Shown: piece after piece, positions 62,282-64,000 of the stretch
How the letters are laid out: every line of letters begins with the position of its first letter
How positions within the stretch are numbered: position 1 is the first letter of the stretch
Origin: VRUE01 sp963729995
GTDB lineage: Bacteria; Actinomycetota; Thermoleophilia; Solirubrobacterales; 70-9
DNA: 64,000 nt
Assembly (NCBI GenBank): GCA_963729995.1
Contig: CAVSPF010000003.1
Location: 1,302,001-1,366,000, forward strand
Direction: 5' to 3'
Program-made: the position numbers and the translations under genes
The notes under the pieces: model-generated
What the model was told of the DNA's origin: nothing
The model's input: only the letters and a program-made list of their open reading frames with translations
The model's database searches: none

Positions 62282-62958
62282 GGCAGGTTCACCTGGGCGC
62301 TGTCCTCGCTGGCCGGTTCGATCCGCAGCGTCGCCGAGTCGCTGAGGGTGACCGCCGCCCCCGGTTGCGCCGGGACGCTGCCGCTCGGCGCGACCGTGAA
62401 GGCGATGTTGACCTGGACGGTTTGGGCTGCGGCTTCTGTGCTCAGCGGGGTTGAAAGCGGCGTGGTCGAGACGTGCCCTCCTTCGTAGGCGAAGTAGCTG
62501 AAGAGCGGCACCGCCGCCGGCGGTTCGCCGATCTGGGCCGTACCGACGCCGTCGACCACCTGGACCGGGCTGGAGGGCGAGCCGAAGGTCCAGTTCGAGG
62601 GTTCGGTCCCGCTGCCCAGGGCGACGGTTTCGGTGAGCGTCCCGCCCGCGAGGGAGATGACGTACTTGTTGGGCACCGGGCTGACAGCGGAGCCGCTCTT
62701 CGAGTAGAGGATCATCGAGCTGCCGCTGCTGCCGGCGCGCACCGGCGCCAACCCCGGCGAGACGCAGGCAGAGTGGAGGCGATCGAGGATCCGGTTCATT
62801 GCCGGCCTGCCCCGCTGGTTGGCGTAGACGTGCTGAGCGACCCGGTTCTGCTCGCCGGTCGCGACCTGGACCATCACCAGGATCGCACCGACCACGACCA
62901 CCGAAACCGTCATTCCGACCAGCAGCTCGATCAGGGTGTAGCCGCGCTCGTCGCTCAC
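62272..62958 (-). CDS. PilW/GspJ-like minor prepilin
   Basis: A 228-residue protein with the class III signal DERG-YTLIELLVGMTVSV (Glu at +5) and a ~25-residue helix. The C-terminal domain has a RGRPAMNRILDRLHSACV alpha segment and beta strands. The GTG at 62958 overlaps the upstream TGA (GTGA). Likely a priming minor pilin. Confidence 0.85.
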   Translation of the reverse strand: MSDERGYTLIELLVGMTVSVVVVGAILVMVQVATGEQNRVAQHVYANQRGRPAMNRILDRLHSACVSPGLAPVRAGSSGSSMILYSKSGSAVSPVPNKYVISLAGGTLTETVALGSGTEPSNWTFGSPSSPVQVVDGVGTAQIGEPPAAVPLFSYFAYEGGHVSTTPLSTPLSTEAAAQTVQVNIAFTVAPSGSVPAQPGAAVTLSDSATLRIEPASEDSAQVNLPCV

Positions 62959-64000
62959 GGGCACTTCCCCGTTTCCGCCCCCGCCGCGCCGAGGAAGACG
63001 TTGAGGGTCGTGCCGGCTCCCATTTCTTCGGGGTTCGCCGGGACCGCGAGGCTCGCGGCGCTGACATGCTTGGTTTCGTTGGAGACGCAGACGTTGTAGG
63101 TGCTGAACGGCAGGCCGGGGTCCGGGAGGTTGCCTTTGGAGTTCGTCGTGAACGTCCGCACCTGCGGTTTTTCGGGCGTGCACTTGGTGTCGGCGAGCTT
63201 CACTTCGGCGCCCTGGACCGGTTGGCCGGGTTCGGCTTCGGTACCGCTCCAGGCGGTCAGGTACAGCGCCGGCAGCACGATCGTCACCGGCGTGCTCCCG
63301 CCGGCGGAGACCACCGCTTCGCCGACCGCCCCTTCCGGCGCCGATGCACCGGGGTTGTCTTCTTCGCAGCTGCCGGCGTAGACCGAGTAGGCCGAGGTGA
63401 AGGGGAAGAGCGGCGTCGCGTGCACTTCTCCCACCGGCGTGCCCAGCGTGCCGAACGTCTTCGGGGCTTGCATGCCGCTGTTGAAAGCGACCACCGAGTC
63501 GGCGCTGGAGGGCACCAGTTTTCCTTCGACCATGGTCTGGAAGCTCACCGCGATTTCGCCCGCATGGTCGTACTGGAGCGTCAGGGTGTTGGTGCTCTCT
63601 TCGACGACGCTGGTGCTCTGCGGTTTCGGCGCTTCGCCGTTTTTGTCGACCAGCGAGGAGCCGGAGATCGTCAGCGTGTAGTTGCCCGCCGGCAGGTCGC
63701 CGAAGATCGCGCAGCCGTTGGAGCCGGTCACGCCCGAGAACGTCCCGGCGCCCGTGCCGCTGAGGCCGACGCCTTCGACGCCGCCGTTCTCGGCGTTTTC
63801 GATCTGGATCGCGAGCGAGCCGCTGTTGGCCGAGACCGATCCGTTCGGAGGGGCGACCAGGCTCTGGTCGACCACCGGCGCCCGGCTGCCGAGCGACGGC
63901 CAGGTGATGGTCGAGCGGATCTGGATGTAGTCGGCCGAGGCGGTGCTTTTTTCGCAGGAGGCGGTGCCCGTTTTGTCGGTCTCGAATTCGGCCGCCGATT
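62955..64000 (-). CDS. Pilus-operon protein, probable minor prepilin (partial)
   Basis: The frame continues without a stop to the right edge, so the N-terminus is missing; about 348 residues are seen. It is beta-rich with repeated Ig/Cna-B-like segments (VEGVGLSGTGAGTFSGVTGSNGCAIFGDLPAGNYTLTI; VQGAEVKLADTKC...STYNVCVSN), including the typical 'G-x-Y-x-V/L' close. The GTG at 63875 is internal. The operon position before PilW suggests a PilV-type or adhesin-type pilin. Confidence 0.75.
   Translation of the reverse strand, partial: SAAEFETDKTGTASCEKSTASADYIQIRSTITWPSLGSRAPVVDQSLVAPPNGSVSANSGSLAIQIENAENGGVEGVGLSGTGAGTFSGVTGSNGCAIFGDLPAGNYTLTISGSSLVDKNGEAPKPQSTSVVEESTNTLTLQYDHAGEIAVSFQTMVEGKLVPSSADSVVAFNSGMQAPKTFGTLGTPVGEVHATPLFPFTSAYSVYAGSCEEDNPGASAPEGAVGEAVVSAGGSTPVTIVLPALYLTAWSGTEAEPGQPVQGAEVKLADTKCTPEKPQVRTFTTNSKGNLPDPGLPFSTYNVCVSNETKHVSAASLAVPANPEEMGAGTTLNVFLGAAGAETGKCP

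Overview
This 64 kb window is chromosomal DNA of a high-GC Gram-positive bacterium, most likely an actinobacterium of the Thermoleophilia/Solirubrobacterales type (inference from gene order and families; no rRNA is present to confirm it). Gene density is high and most genes are on the minus strand in tightly packed operons. Many genes start with GTG or TTG. No rRNA, tRNA, CRISPR array, insertion sequence or prophage was seen.

Region 1 (1-13.9 kb, minus strand) is the conserved actinobacterial block rpmE - DUF1385 - prfA - prmC - ywlC/sua5 - glyA - DUF354 - wecA-like - atpI-like - atpBEFHAGD, the same order (with additions) as Mycobacterium tuberculosis Rv1298-Rv1311. It joins translation termination and modification, one-carbon metabolism, lipid-linked sugar priming and the F1Fo ATP synthase; atpD runs off the left edge. 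Region 2 (14.2-18.3 kb) is a surface-polysaccharide operon: a DegT aminotransferase that seems to start at an ATA codon, a fused sugar epimerase/MGDG-synthase-like glycosyltransferase, and a NodB deacetylase. Region 3 (19-35 kb) is acyl-CoA and propionate catabolism: ETF-QO (frameshifted), EtfA/EtfB under a TetR-type palindrome, methylmalonyl-CoA mutase in two subunits, thiolase, leucyl aminopeptidase, aldehyde dehydrogenase, acyl-CoA dehydrogenase, a DipZ-like redox protein and the MeaB GTPase. Region 4 (35-43.5 kb) holds an acyltransferase, a DrrAB-like efflux ABC transporter, a PIN toxin-antitoxin pair, a methyltransferase/GH57/GT4 operon with the same order as the mycobacterial methylglucose lipopolysaccharide genes Rv3030-Rv3032, and a MazEF pair. 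Region 5 (43.5-50.9 kb) is parA - ftsZ - ggt - adenylate cyclase, divergent from a pair of ArsA/GET3-family ATPases (Rv3679/Rv3680-like). Region 6 (50.9-56 kb) is accessory: a secreted beta-helix protein, a HEPN/MNT toxin-antitoxin pair flanked by a 44-bp direct repeat, an orphan 550-residue protein and a cysteine-rich HxlR regulator. Region 7 (56-64 kb) is a type IV pilus operon: three prepilin-like proteins, prepilin peptidase, pilM, pilN, pilO and a PilP-position protein; the first gene runs off the right edge.

The most unusual non-coding signal is a set of large, nested inverted repeats between genes. Three of them (7371-7482, 30453-30575, 35821-35888) share architecture, and two share clear sequence; in one, the right arm overlaps the likely ribosome binding site and TTG start of the efflux ABC ATPase. 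Other points worth following up are the apparent ATA start, the ETF-QO frameshift, the shared 47-bp repeat in the unusual N-terminal extensions of ParA and FtsZ, and the HxlR operator region.
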